A stretch of 64,000 bases of DNA from Clostridium sp. 'White wine YQ' (GCF_028728205.1 NZ_JAQYUU010000001.1:248001-312000), one strand, 5' to 3'. Shown: positions 18,221-26,803, counted from the stretch's first letter. Translations and numbers: made by a program. The notes: a model not told the origin generated them from the sequence alone.

Positions 18221-18314
18221 AAGGGTTTTATGCAGAGCTATATTTAAAAACATGCTAGATTAATATTTTATAAGGTCTAGTATCATAAACTAAGTTTCGC
18301 AGTTACAAGCCCTT
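18221..18314 (+). ncRNA. Second structured leader segment before the mcc operon (candidate motif, copy 3)
   Basis: This lies after the T-box terminator. P1 is AAGGGTTT (18221-18228) with AAGCCCTT (18307-18314), and P2 is AGCT-[A]-TATTTA (18236-18246) with TAAA-[C]-TA-AGTT (18286-18296). An inner CTAGA/TCTAG stem is nested. The 3' strand of P1 abuts the RBS AAGGAGGG, so the fold could affect translation. The likeness to the hcp and 47.8 kb leaders is weaker than theirs to each other. Confidence 0.4.
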
Positions 18315-18329
18315 AAGGAGGGTTAAGAT

Positions 18330-18956
18330 ATGATGAACTCAGTTAATTATTTTAATAGTATTGCCAGCTCTTGGAATGAAATTAGGACAGGTTATTTTAA
18401 AGAAGAGGTTCGAAATGTAGCATTAAGTAAGGTAGATATAAAGGACAAAATAGTAGCAGATTTAGGATGTGGAACGGGATTTATTTCACTAGAAGCAGTA
18501 AAAACTTCAAAGATAGTTTTTCCAGTAGATATTTCTAAGAATATGCTGAAAGAACTATATAGCTTTGCTAAAAGCAAAAACTACAACAATATTTTTCCTA
18601 TAAAAGGTGGAATGGAGGAAATACCTTTATTCGACGAATCGATAGATGTGGTCTTTACTAATATGGCACTTCACCATGTAGAAAATCCATTTAAAGCAAT
18701 TGAAGAGTTTAATAGAATATTAAAGCAGAATGGAAAAGTTGTAATTACAGATGTAGAAGAACATCATGGAGAATGGGCTAGAGAAGAAATGTTTGATATT
18801 TGGTTAGGTTTTTCACATGAGCAGATAGAAGAATGGATGGTAAAGGCAGGATTTAAAAATGTTAGTGTAAACTCAACGGGGCTAGAATGCAAAGGTGTAT
18901 CTTCAAAAGGTGAATATACACAAACAGGAATTTTTTTAGCATATGGGGAAAAATAA
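18330..18956 (+). CDS. Class I SAM-dependent methyltransferase (UbiG/YrrT-like) of the sulfur operon
   Basis: This 208-residue Rossmann methyltransferase has motif I VADLGCGTGFISLEA (residues 42-56), an acidic VFPVDISKNML second strand, and VFTNMALHHVENP as motif IV/post region. It is the first gene of an operon with cystathionine gamma-lyase and a cystathionine beta-synthase-like enzyme, the same order as the ubiG-mccB-mccA operon of C. acetobutylicum. In that setting it probably uses SAM in the methionine-to-homocysteine branch, though its acceptor is unknown. GGAGGG lies 7 bases before ATG 18330 (a second ATG follows directly). Control is by the Cys T-box. Confidence 0.85.
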   Translation: MMNSVNYFNSIASSWNEIRTGYFKEEVRNVALSKVDIKDKIVADLGCGTGFISLEAVKTSKIVFPVDISKNMLKELYSFAKSKNYNNIFPIKGGMEEIPLFDESIDVVFTNMALHHVENPFKAIEEFNRILKQNGKVVITDVEEHHGEWAREEMFDIWLGFSHEQIEEWMVKAGFKNVSVNSTGLECKGVSSKGEYTQTGIFLAYGEK

Positions 18957-18981
18957 ATATTATACAAATTAGGAGGAAATT

Positions 18982-20130
18982 ATGAAAATTGATTCATTAG
19001 TAATTCACGGAGGAATTTCATCAGACAAGGCAACAGGAGCGGTAAATGTACCAGTATATCTTTCTTCAACATTTAAACAACCAGAATTTGGGGTAAATCT
19101 TGGATATGAATATGCAAGAACAGGTAACCCAACAAGAGAGTCAGTAGAAAAGTTAATAAGTGACCTAGAAGGTGGAGTAAGAGGGTTTGCATTTGCTTCT
19201 GGTATGGCAGCTACATCTACTGTATTAAATTTATTTAAATCAGGAGATAGAATTCTAATTAATAATAATCTATATGGAGGAACTTTTAGAGTAATAGATA
19301 AAGTATTTTCAAACTTTGGGCTTAAATATGACATAGTTGAAGATTTTAATACTTTTGATTTTTCTACTATATCAGAGGATGTTAAAGGAGTATTTATAGA
19401 AACTCCGACCAACCCATTATTATCTATTACTGATATTAAGAGAGTTGCAGAAGAAGCTAAAAAGAGAAATTTAACTGTTATAGTTGATAATACTTTTATG
19501 ACTCCATATTTTCAAAATCCACTAAGTTTAGGAGCAGACATCGTAGTACATTCTGCTACAAAATACTTAGGAGGACATTCAGATGTAGTTGCAGGTCTTG
19601 CAGTTACAAATAACACTGAAATTGCTGAAAGATTAGCCTTTTTACAAAATTCAATTGGAGCAGTACTTCCTCCATTTGATTCTTATTTATTAGTAAGAGG
19701 AATAAAAACATTAAGTGTTAGATTAGATAAGCATGCAGATAATGCTCAAAAGATAGCAGAATATCTTAAAGCACATGAGGCTATTGAAGAAGTATTTTAT
19801 CCAGGTTTAAAGGATCACCCAGGTCATGAAATACAAAAAGCTCAGGCAAGAGGTTTTGGAGGAGTTGTTTCATTTAAGTTAAAAGAAGGATATGATTTTA
19901 AGAAATTTATTAATTCATTAGAATTAATAACATTTGGAGAAAGCTTAGGAGGAATTGAATCATTATTATGCCATCCTGCTTCCATGACTCATGCAGCACT
20001 ACCAGTTGAGCTTAGAGAAAGAATAGGAATAAAAGATAATTTATTAAGAATTTCAGTTGGAATAGAAAACTTTGAAGATTTAAGAGATGAAATTGAACAA
20101 GCAATAATTAATAGTAAAGAGGAAAAATAA
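18982..20130 (+). CDS. mccB: Cystathionine gamma-lyase / homocysteine gamma-lyase
   Basis: This 382-residue PLP enzyme of the Cys/Met metabolism family probably splits cystathionine to cysteine, 2-oxobutyrate and ammonia. The PLP lysine is Lys194 in HSATKYLGGHSDV. The tetramer-contact motif YEYARTGNPTR, the SGMAATST phosphate loop and VDNTFMTPY are all present. AGGAGG precedes the ATG and the gap to the methyltransferase is 25 bases. The operon context and the T-box favour the cysteine-forming MccB role over cystathionine gamma-synthase. Confidence 0.9.
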   Translation: MKIDSLVIHGGISSDKATGAVNVPVYLSSTFKQPEFGVNLGYEYARTGNPTRESVEKLISDLEGGVRGFAFASGMAATSTVLNLFKSGDRILINNNLYGGTFRVIDKVFSNFGLKYDIVEDFNTFDFSTISEDVKGVFIETPTNPLLSITDIKRVAEEAKKRNLTVIVDNTFMTPYFQNPLSLGADIVVHSATKYLGGHSDVVAGLAVTNNTEIAERLAFLQNSIGAVLPPFDSYLLVRGIKTLSVRLDKHADNAQKIAEYLKAHEAIEEVFYPGLKDHPGHEIQKAQARGFGGVVSFKLKEGYDFKKFINSLELITFGESLGGIESLLCHPASMTHAALPVELRERIGIKDNLLRISVGIENFEDLRDEIEQAIINSKEEK

Positions 20131-20131
20131 A

Positions 20132-21043
20132 ATGAAGTATGCTAATAGTATTGTTGATTTAATAGGAGATACACCGTTAATTAAAATTAATAATTTTGAT
20201 ATAAAAGATGGTGTAAATATTTTTGCTAAACTAGAAGGACAAAATCCAGGAGGAAGCACAAAGGACAGAATTGGATTATATATGATAGAAAAAGCAGAAA
20301 AAGAAGGCATATTAAAACCCGGAGATACTATTATAGAAGCAACTGCAGGGAATACAGGAATTGGAATAGCTATCGGTGCATTAAACAAGGGTTATAACAT
20401 TAAATTTGTTATACCTGAGAAATTTTCAGTTGAAAAGCAAACAATATTAAAAGCTTTAGGAGCAGAACTAATCATTACTCCAAAGGAAGAGGGAATGACA
20501 GGTGCCTGTGAAGTGGCTGAAAAATTACTGAAGGAAATTCCAAACAGTATTTCGTTAAAGCAGTTTGAAAATGATGCTAATCCAATCGCTCATTATGAGA
20601 CAACAGGAAAAGAAATTTATAGAGATCTAGAAGGAAATATAGATTACTTTGTAGCTGGTGCAGGTAGTGGAGGAACTTTTACTGGAGTATTAAAATACCT
20701 TAAAGAGAAAGATCCAAGCATCAAGGGAGTACTAGCTGATCCATATGGCTCCACTATTGGTGGAGGAGAAGAAGGATGTTATAGGATAGAGGGAATAGGA
20801 AATAATTTTATTCCTAAAACCTTAGATAAGCATTATATAGATTTAGTAAAAAAGATAAGTGATGAAGAAGCCTTTTATTATACAAAAGAACTGGCTAAAA
20901 AAGAAGGAATATTAGTTGGCTCATCATCAGGAGCAGCAATGGCAGCTGCATATAAACTTTCACAAGAAATAGAAGAAGGAAATATAGTGGTAATTTTTCC
21001 GGACAGAGGAGATAGATATTTCTCCAAAAATATTTATGATTAG
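20132..21043 (+). CDS. mccA: Cysteine synthase-family cystathionine beta-synthase
   Basis: This 303-residue fold-type II PLP enzyme has its catalytic lysine Lys44 in NPGGSTKDRIG, the substrate loop EATAGNTGIGIA and the PLP phosphate loop GAGSGGTFTG. In B. subtilis and C. acetobutylicum the MccA member makes cystathionine from homocysteine and O-acetylserine or serine. Here the position one base after mccB supports that role. A plain cysteine synthase CysK function cannot be excluded by sequence alone. Its RBS GAGG is inside mccB. A 20-bp hairpin ends the operon. Confidence 0.88.
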   Translation: MKYANSIVDLIGDTPLIKINNFDIKDGVNIFAKLEGQNPGGSTKDRIGLYMIEKAEKEGILKPGDTIIEATAGNTGIGIAIGALNKGYNIKFVIPEKFSVEKQTILKALGAELIITPKEEGMTGACEVAEKLLKEIPNSISLKQFENDANPIAHYETTGKEIYRDLEGNIDYFVAGAGSGGTFTGVLKYLKEKDPSIKGVLADPYGSTIGGGEEGCYRIEGIGNNFIPKTLDKHYIDLVKKISDEEAFYYTKELAKKEGILVGSSSGAAMAAAYKLSQEIEEGNIVVIFPDRGDRYFSKNIYD

Positions 21044-21048
21044 TTAAG

Positions 21049-21095
21049 AAGAAGTGAAAATATAAGATTTTAATCTTATATTTTCACTTCTTTTA
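21049..21095. terminator. Long-stem terminator between mccA and the convergent germination operon
   Basis: The stem runs from 21049-21068 and 21073-21092 (20 bp, perfect) around TTTA. A short TTTT is on the plus-strand exit. It can serve both directions. Confidence 0.85.
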
Positions 21096-22184
21096 ATTAT
21101 TTGTGATAAGTTTTGATTTCTTCTTTTCAGCAACTAATAAAACAAGGATAGGAATTATAACTTGAAATGGAAAAGCATAATATTGATATATATTTAAGGC
21201 CCAAAAAACCATTTGCATTATATTTCCATAAATAAAATATGAGAAGTAAGCCATAAGTAACCCTAATTGAAAAACTATTGTTTTATAAGAACTTAATCCA
21301 AACAAAGCTTTTAATCCATTGCTAGCAGCCATTAAACAAATGCTAATCTTAATAAATACAGAAGAAACAAAAGTTATTGAAACAGATACTTCAATTCTTT
21401 GAAGAAAGTCACCAACATGAATTCTACTAACAGCTATATATGAAGGGAAATAGGTATTAGTTAGGTTATTTGGACCTAAAACTAATATATTTCTAAAGGC
21501 TATAACTAATATAAGAAGACCTGAACCTAAAATAGAAATTAATAAAACCTTAAATGGTTTAACCTTCTCTTTATAAAAATAAGGTAAACCAATAAATGCT
21601 ATAATTTCTGCAAAAGGAAAAGAAAAAGCTGAAAAGGCTCCTGAAAGTACGGGATTCCATCCGTTCTTAAGTATAGGCTTTATATTAGGTAATGACTCTT
21701 TTGAGAGTGCAAGAAATTGTATTATTACTATTACTACAATGCAAGTCAAAAAAAGAATCTTAGAACTTCTACCTACTGCCTCAAGTCCGGATTTAACTGC
21801 CCAAATACATAAAAGTGTTAATGTAATAATAGGTACAAGCATCGGTGTTTCAGGCATAGCTTGAGTAGTTAAAAATTCTCCAAAATTACGGAGAACAAGT
21901 ACACCAAGATGAAAAAAGTACCAAGTATATATAGCGGTAAGAAGTTTTGCAATTACTTTACCAAATAAGATGTTAAAAATATCGAAAATATTCTTATCAG
22001 GGAATAATGATATTATTTTGCTATAAACATAAGTTATTGGAATTACCAATAATATTGCTAAAATAATTGAAATCCAGTTATCATTTTTTGCTTGCCCTCC
22101 AGCACCTAGTAATAAGGTGCTTCCCATTAGAAATAAATTCATAGTGCATATAGCTTGGGTATTAGATAAGGTTTCTTTATTCAT
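21093..22184 (-). CDS. gerKB: Spore germination receptor B subunit (GerAB/GerKB-like permease)
   Basis: This is a 363-residue membrane protein with about ten hydrophobic segments, of the endospore germination permease family related to amino acid transporters. The early QAICTMNLFLMGSTLLLGAGGQA and later PMLVPIITLTLLCIWAVKSG segments fit the family. It would form the germinant-sensing subunit in the spore inner membrane. RBS AAGGGG precedes the ATG. It is the last gene of the A-C-D-B operon, 15 bases after the small D gene. Confidence 0.88.
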   Translation of the reverse strand: MNKETLSNTQAICTMNLFLMGSTLLLGAGGQAKNDNWISIILAILLVIPITYVYSKIISLFPDKNIFDIFNILFGKVIAKLLTAIYTWYFFHLGVLVLRNFGEFLTTQAMPETPMLVPIITLTLLCIWAVKSGLEAVGRSSKILFLTCIVVIVIIQFLALSKESLPNIKPILKNGWNPVLSGAFSAFSFPFAEIIAFIGLPYFYKEKVKPFKVLLISILGSGLLILVIAFRNILVLGPNNLTNTYFPSYIAVSRIHVGDFLQRIEVSVSITFVSSVFIKISICLMAASNGLKALFGLSSYKTIVFQLGLLMAYFSYFIYGNIMQMVFWALNIYQYYAFPFQVIIPILVLLVAEKKKSKLITNN

Positions 22185-22199
22185 AGTTTTCCCCTTTTC

Positions 22200-22415
22200 T
22201 TATTTTATCCATCTAAATAAGTATTTTATAAAATCTGCAATAGGTTTTGCAGGAGATGGGATCTTAACATCAAGTGATAATAAAATTGCTACTACAAATG
22301 AGGTAATGCATAAAATTAAAGCGACATAAAAATCTCTTTTTATATTATTTTTATATAGTTCGATTAAGTCAAAGAAGACTATCACAATATAAGAAAAAAT
22401 TACTATTGCTATCAT
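22200..22415 (-). CDS. Small two-helix membrane protein, probable germination receptor D subunit
   Basis: The ATG at 22415 follows GGGGGAC and starts one base after the gerKC stop. The 71-residue product has two strong membrane helices (MIAIVIFSYIVIVFFDLI and YVALILCITSFVVAILLSL) separated by a charged loop, and a short basic tail. Small 2-TM proteins coded inside germination receptor operons are described in Bacillus as D subunits that modulate receptor function. Size, topology and position between C and B all fit, but the sequence itself is not strongly conserved. Confidence 0.7.
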   Translation of the reverse strand: MIAIVIFSYIVIVFFDLIELYKNNIKRDFYVALILCITSFVVAILLSLDVKIPSPAKPIADFIKYLFRWIK

Positions 22416-22416
22416 A

Positions 22417-23583
22417 TTAGTCCCCCATCTCGATTGGAGTATTTGTAGTTGCACTGTTTTTTATTTTAATATCTGATTTTACACTTACCTTTAAGTTTTT
22501 AAACTTATTAGGCCAGTCATCTTTAATACTGTTCCATACATTAGGCATATCCTTTTCAATTTTTTCCCCAAATCCGAAAACATCCGCATCATACTCTTGT
22601 TGCAGTCTTTTTATTACTCCCTCAACATTATTTTGAAGCATTATATTTGCCCTTTCTTCTATTTCTTTTCTTACCTCTTCAGAGGAGAATTGTTCGAAGT
22701 ATTCAATTTCAGCTAAAGCTACTTTAGTTTTTATAAGAATTTGTATCTCTACTTCATTATTTGATAGTATTGGTTTAACTTTAGATTTGTTTTTAAATAT
22801 TTCTAAAGATATTGAACGAGCTTCATCTTCAGGAGTTCTCCCTAGGGTTAAAATTCCTCCTTTTACCTTATCATTAGCAAATAATAAGTATTGAGAGCTT
22901 TCTCCGCTAATTGTTGCTATTAATTTATCAGCTTTAAATATGGCTGTTCCATCAACGTAAGGAGTGGCTTCTTTACCTTTACCTTTTAATTGAACAGTGG
23001 GAAGTATAGCATTTCTTCCTTCTTGTTTCAAATCGGAAATATAATCCCATAAATCGATTAGAGGAGCAGTAGATACGCTATTTTCATTTTTCAGAGTACT
23101 TGCTAGCTCAAAAGACACAATTGCTTTTGTAAATGCATGGGCAAATAATATTTCTTTTGCAGTTTTCTCTTTTGATACGCATACATAGATATCTGTTCTA
23201 GTTTCAGCATCACGTACATACCAATCTATAATCTTAGCTAAGCCTTCTCTAGCAATAGTTTCACTTAAAATCATTACCTGTGCATGACTCCAATATGCAC
23301 GTTTGCCGGAAATAGTTATTAATTTTCTTGCAATCTCAAACATGGTATCCCCAGAAATAGTAATTGTTTTTGGTTCAGTTTTTATTTCTTTACCTGATTT
23401 AATATCTACAAATTCTGTAGTGACTTCAATTTTGTTGGTTTCAGGATTTTTATCAATGGCAATACCAGAAACTACTATCAGTGATTCAATTTCTCTATAA
23501 TTCCAGCAGCCAGAGAGAGTGGAGGTAAATAAAAATATAGAAAGTAGTAAAGCAAGTAATTTAAAGGATTTAATTTTTACCAC
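22417..23583 (-). CDS. gerKC: Spore germination receptor C subunit, Ger(x)C lipoprotein
   Basis: This 388-residue lipoprotein carries a signal peptide ending TLSGCWNYREIE, with the lipobox Cys about residue 26. That segment is the hallmark of Ger(x)C proteins. It sits on the outer face of the spore inner membrane with the A and B subunits. The start is unusual. GTG at 23583 almost touches the AAAGGGG RBS, and an ATT three codons later (23574) has better spacing. It overlaps gerKA by 14 bases, which implies coupled translation. Confidence 0.9.
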   Translation of the reverse strand: MVKIKSFKLLALLLSIFLFTSTLSGCWNYREIESLIVVSGIAIDKNPETNKIEVTTEFVDIKSGKEIKTEPKTITISGDTMFEIARKLITISGKRAYWSHAQVMILSETIAREGLAKIIDWYVRDAETRTDIYVCVSKEKTAKEILFAHAFTKAIVSFELASTLKNENSVSTAPLIDLWDYISDLKQEGRNAILPTVQLKGKGKEATPYVDGTAIFKADKLIATISGESSQYLLFANDKVKGGILTLGRTPEDEARSISLEIFKNKSKVKPILSNNEVEIQILIKTKVALAEIEYFEQFSSEEVRKEIEERANIMLQNNVEGVIKRLQQEYDADVFGFGEKIEKDMPNVWNSIKDDWPNKFKNLKVSVKSDIKIKNSATTNTPIEMGD

Positions 23584-25090
23584 CCCTTTTCTTTTTATGC
23601 TTTATTGAAATGAAAAATGGATGTACTGTTGAATACCACCAAGGAGTTCTAACAATTACGTCTTTAATATACTCTGGCTTTATTGATCCAATAGTTAGCA
23701 TATAAGGTACGCCAAAGGATTTTATACTCATCAAATGTATAATTAGCCCTAAAAGAGTGAAAATATATCCATATATCCCTAAAAAGGCTGATGACAATAA
23801 AAAAATAGCTCTTAGTAGTACGGTAGCAGCACTATTTTTAATATTTAGGAGACCAGTTATTCCAGTTAAAGCAACAACTATAACAATAGGAGCGCTTACT
23901 AATCTTGCATCAACAGCCGCTTGCCCCAATACTAATGCCCCAACAATACTAGTTGTTTGACCAATAGCGGAAGGAAGTCTTGTACCAGTCTCCCTTAGTA
24001 TTTCAAATACTAGGAGCATTAGGATACATTCTACAACTGTAGGAGATGGTATACTTTCCCTAGAAGAGTAAATACTCAAAAGTAAGGGAGTAGGTATCAT
24101 TTCTTGGTTATAAGTAACAAAGGATAAATATATTGCTGGTACGCTCACAGTTAAAAAGGCTGCAATTATTCTAAGTATCCTATTAAAAGACATATATATA
24201 TAGTTATTATAATAATCTTCATTTACTTGGAAATATTCGATAAATAAAAATGGAATTGTTAATGCAAATGGAGTACCATCAACTAAGATAGCAATTCGTC
24301 CTTCTAGTAGTTTACCAGCTACAGTATCAGGTCTTTCTGTACTACCAACAGTTTCAAAAGGAGAAATACGAGCATCGTTTAAAAATTCCTGAATATATTG
24401 GGAATCTAAGATGCTATCAAGATCTATTTTACTTAATCTAGAGTTTAATTCATCCAAAATTTCTTTTGGAGCAATTCCATCTATATAACAAATACAGGCC
24501 TTTGTATGAGTTTCTGTTCCAAATTTTCTAAATTCAAATTTAAGACTAGGATTCTGAATTTTTCTTCTAAGCATAGATAAATTAACAACTAATGACTCTC
24601 CAAAACCTTCTCTTGGCCCTCTAACAACTTTTTCTGTATCGGGTTCTGATATTGGCCTTTTTTCCCAATCCCTCGAAGATATTACAAGTGCATCACTATA
24701 TCCATCTAAAAGAAGGGCAGTATCTCCAATAAGGATTGCTTCTAGAATTTTATCAAGTTCATTTGTTTTTTTTATGGCGTTAGAAAAGATTACTTTAGTT
24801 TCAAGTAAATCTACAAAATTTGCATTACTATCAGGTTCATTAAGTTTTAAGAATGGCTTTATAATACTTTCACTTAAATAATCACTATTAATCATACCTT
24901 GTATAAAAAATAAGCAGCCCTTCAACTTGCTATTGGAGTAATTCTCTATTCGCCTAGTAATCAATGTATCATCATTCTGAAATATTCCTTTAATTAGTGT
25001 AATATTATTATCTAAAGATTTATCAAGTATCCTATTGTCAGTAAGTAAGGATTCATTAGAGGATTTACTCTTTTTGGAGTTTTTCACCAT
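23570..25090 (-). CDS. gerKA: Spore germination receptor A subunit (GerAA/GerKA-like)
   Basis: This is a 506-residue protein with a soluble N-terminal half followed by several membrane helices, as in GerAA proteins. The segment KRPISEPDTEKVVRGPREGFGESL (N-terminal half) and the later GRIAILVDGTPFALTIPF and RETGTRLPSAIGQTTSIVGALVLGQAAV are family signatures. It forms the receptor core in the spore inner membrane. AAGGAGG precedes ATG 25090, and a GTG codon follows directly. It is the first gene of the operon, behind a sigma-G-like promoter. Confidence 0.93.
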   Translation of the reverse strand: MVKNSKKSKSSNESLLTDNRILDKSLDNNITLIKGIFQNDDTLITRRIENYSNSKLKGCLFFIQGMINSDYLSESIIKPFLKLNEPDSNANFVDLLETKVIFSNAIKKTNELDKILEAILIGDTALLLDGYSDALVISSRDWEKRPISEPDTEKVVRGPREGFGESLVVNLSMLRRKIQNPSLKFEFRKFGTETHTKACICYIDGIAPKEILDELNSRLSKIDLDSILDSQYIQEFLNDARISPFETVGSTERPDTVAGKLLEGRIAILVDGTPFALTIPFLFIEYFQVNEDYYNNYIYMSFNRILRIIAAFLTVSVPAIYLSFVTYNQEMIPTPLLLSIYSSRESIPSPTVVECILMLLVFEILRETGTRLPSAIGQTTSIVGALVLGQAAVDARLVSAPIVIVVALTGITGLLNIKNSAATVLLRAIFLLSSAFLGIYGYIFTLLGLIIHLMSIKSFGVPYMLTIGSIKPEYIKDVIVRTPWWYSTVHPFFISIKHKKKRGGKN

Positions 25091-25116
25091 ACCACCTCCT
25101 TAAATTTGTATATAGT

Positions 25117-25146
25117 TAGTTTGTAAAACTTTAAGATTAATATACA
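25117..25146 (-). promoter_or_regulatory. Sigma-G-like promoter of the germination operon
   Basis: On the minus strand TGTATA (25146-25141), a 17-base spacer and CAAACTA (25123-25117) match the forespore sigma-G pattern TGMATA / CATACTA with one change in each box. Confidence 0.6.
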
Positions 25147-25148
25147 TA

Positions 25149-25183
25149 TAAAAAAGACTTATACAATTTGCTATATAAGTCTT
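25149..25183 (-). terminator. Terminator of the chemoreceptor-like gene
   Basis: On the minus strand AAGACTTATA and TATAAGTCTT (25183-25174 with 25163-25154) form a stem, followed by TTTTTT. It insulates the germination operon from the upstream gene. Confidence 0.85.
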
Positions 25184-25199
25184 GTGAATTTATTTATTA

Positions 25200-26036
25200 T
25201 TATATTTTCTCAGATAGATTAGTAAGAACTTGAGAAGAAACATTTAATTCTTCTATAGATGCAGCAATTTCTTCAAGAGTTGCTACTTGATCTTGAAAAA
25301 TGTTATTTGATTCAGTTACCCTGCCATTTATTGCAGTAACTGTTTCATTTATGCTTTTTAAAACCGTATCTATTTTTCGTATAGATTCACTAGTAGAAGA
25401 TGAGAGCTTCCTAATTTCAGTAGCTACCACTGCGAATCCCCTACCAAGTTCTCCAGCCCTTGATGCTTCAATAGCAGCATTTAATCCTAACATGTTTGTT
25501 TGATTTGAAATTCCTTGTATGAATTTTAAGATATCATCTGTATCCTTTGATGAGGCATCAGCTTCTTGAACCATTTGAGAAATATCAGTGTTCATATTCA
25601 CCACATCCTGAACTCCAGTTGAAAGAGTACTAACTGCTTGCGATATTTGACTTAAAGAGGATGAAAGTGTTTTTGCAAGAGAAACGACTTCATTCTTTTT
25701 GGCTAAGCTTCTACCTATAAGAAGACATCCAACAACTTCATTGCTTTCATTTTTTATTGGGATTGCATAAGATCTAAAAGCAACCCCATATACTTCTTTA
25801 GGTACATCTTTTACAAGAGTTTGTCCAGAACTAATTGCGTCATAAGCGCCACCACTATTTGGTATCTTGTCTCCCACGGTGATTCGTAAGTCTAGTGTAG
25901 GTGAACTTTGATATTTTAAATATGTAGTAGTGTCTGTAATTCCAAGTGCAACATCATCATCAAACATACTTGGTAAGTATGGGAGAAGTAGATTGAAGGA
26001 ATTTAGTATTTCATTGTCAGAGATTGGATTATTCAT
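25200..26036 (-). CDS. Soluble methyl-accepting chemotaxis-type signalling protein
   Basis: The 278-residue protein has no membrane segment. The first ~130 residues form a sensor-like region ([15 protein letters not shown], then [21 protein letters not shown]) typical of small PAS/cache-related input modules. The second half is a coiled coil holding the conserved chemoreceptor tip [18 protein letters not shown] and [15 protein letters not shown]. The start is ATG 26036, behind AGGAGG. The signalling region is short, so it may be a truncated or cytoplasmic receptor. No chemotaxis genes lie nearby. Confidence 0.85.
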   Translation of the reverse strand: MNNPISDNEILNSFNLLLPYLPSMFDDDVALGITDTTTYLKYQSSPTLDLRITVGDKIPNSGGAYDAISSGQTLVKDVPKEVYGVAFRSYAIPIKNESNEVVGCLLIGRSLAKKNEVVSLAKTLSSSLSQISQAVSTLSTGVQDVVNMNTDISQMVQEADASSKDTDDILKFIQGISNQTNMLGLNAAIEASRAGELGRGFAVVATEIRKLSSSTSESIRKIDTVLKSINETVTAINGRVTESNNIFQDQVATLEEIAASIEELNVSSQVLTNLSEKI

Positions 26037-26070
26037 GAATTTCCTCCTAAAAATATGTATTAAAATATAA

Positions 26071-26097
26071 GGGTGGAGTAAAAAATTTACTTCACCC
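26071..26097 (-). terminator. Hairpin terminator between rubrerythrin and the chemoreceptor-like gene
   Basis: GGGTGGAGTAAA (26071-26082) with TTTACTTCACCC (26086-26097) has one mismatch. On the minus strand the exit reads TTATATTTTAAT. Confidence 0.65.
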
Positions 26098-26108
26098 AAA
26101 AAATCTTC

Positions 26109-26693
26109 TTAATAATTTTCTTCTAAAATTCTAAAATACTTTTGGTCATGTAAGCAAGCAGGGCATTTAAGCGGAGCTTTCTTTCCTTCATATATGAATC
26201 CGCAATTACTACACTTCCATAACACTGCCTCATCTTTTTCAAATACTTGGCCTTTTTCAATACTTTCAACTAATTTTCTATATCTTTTTTCATGGAAATT
26301 TTCTACTTTACTAATATTATCGTAAGCCAAAGCTACATCTTGAAAACCTTCTTTTCTTGCAATCTCAGCAAACTTAGGATATAAATCTGTCCATTCTTCA
26401 TTTTCACCAGCAGCAGCAGATTTTAGGTTGTCCACTGTTTCTGTAGAAAGTGAAACTGGATATGAAGCTGTAATTTCAATTGCTTCATCTTTATAATCTT
26501 CTGCTAAAAACTTAAAGAATCTTTTAGCATGTTCTTTTTCTTGTTCTGCAGTTTCAAGAAAAATTTCGGCAATTTGAAGATATCCTTGTTTTTTTGCAAC
26601 ACTTGCATAATAGGTGTACCTATTTCTTGCTTGTGATTCCCCTGCAAATGATGCAAGTAGATTTTTTGCTGTTTCTGTACCTTTTAATGACAT
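26109..26693 (-). CDS. rbr: Rubrerythrin
   Basis: This 194-residue protein scavenges hydrogen peroxide with electrons from rubredoxin and NADH. The N-terminal ferritin-like diiron domain shows Glu19 in AGESQARNRY, EQEKEHAKRFF and KVENFHEKRYRKL. The C-terminal rubredoxin domain has CSNCGFIYEGKKAPLKCPAC. This is the classic domain order, not the reverse rubrerythrin common in clostridia. The start ATG 26693 follows AGGAGG; the in-frame ATG upstream lies before the RBS. A candidate PerR box overlaps its promoter. Confidence 0.94.
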   Translation of the reverse strand: MSLKGTETAKNLLASFAGESQARNRYTYYASVAKKQGYLQIAEIFLETAEQEKEHAKRFFKFLAEDYKDEAIEITASYPVSLSTETVDNLKSAAAGENEEWTDLYPKFAEIARKEGFQDVALAYDNISKVENFHEKRYRKLVESIEKGQVFEKDEAVLWKCSNCGFIYEGKKAPLKCPACLHDQKYFRILEENY

Positions 26694-26731
26694 AAAATCT
26701 CCTCCTAACATTTATATAAAAATTATTGAAC

Positions 26732-26768
26732 CTAAAATAATTATACAATAAATTCAAAATAAATACAA
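26732..26768 (-). promoter_or_regulatory. Rubrerythrin promoter with candidate PerR box
   Basis: Minus strand: TTGTAT (26768-26763), 17-base spacer, TATAAT (26745-26740). GTATAATTATTTTAG (26746-26732), covering the -10, matches the PerR consensus TTATAATTATTATAA at 12 of 15 positions. Direct repeats TTGAACC (plus strand) flank the region at 26726 and 26779. Confidence 0.55.
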
Positions 26769-26803
26769 AAATCAACATTTGAACCAAATATGTTTATAGA
26801 TTT

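Noticed and set aside
21044..21095. Antisense SAM riboswitch downstream of mccA, as in C. acetobutylicum
   Set aside because: Only a terminator hairpin is present in the 49-base gap.
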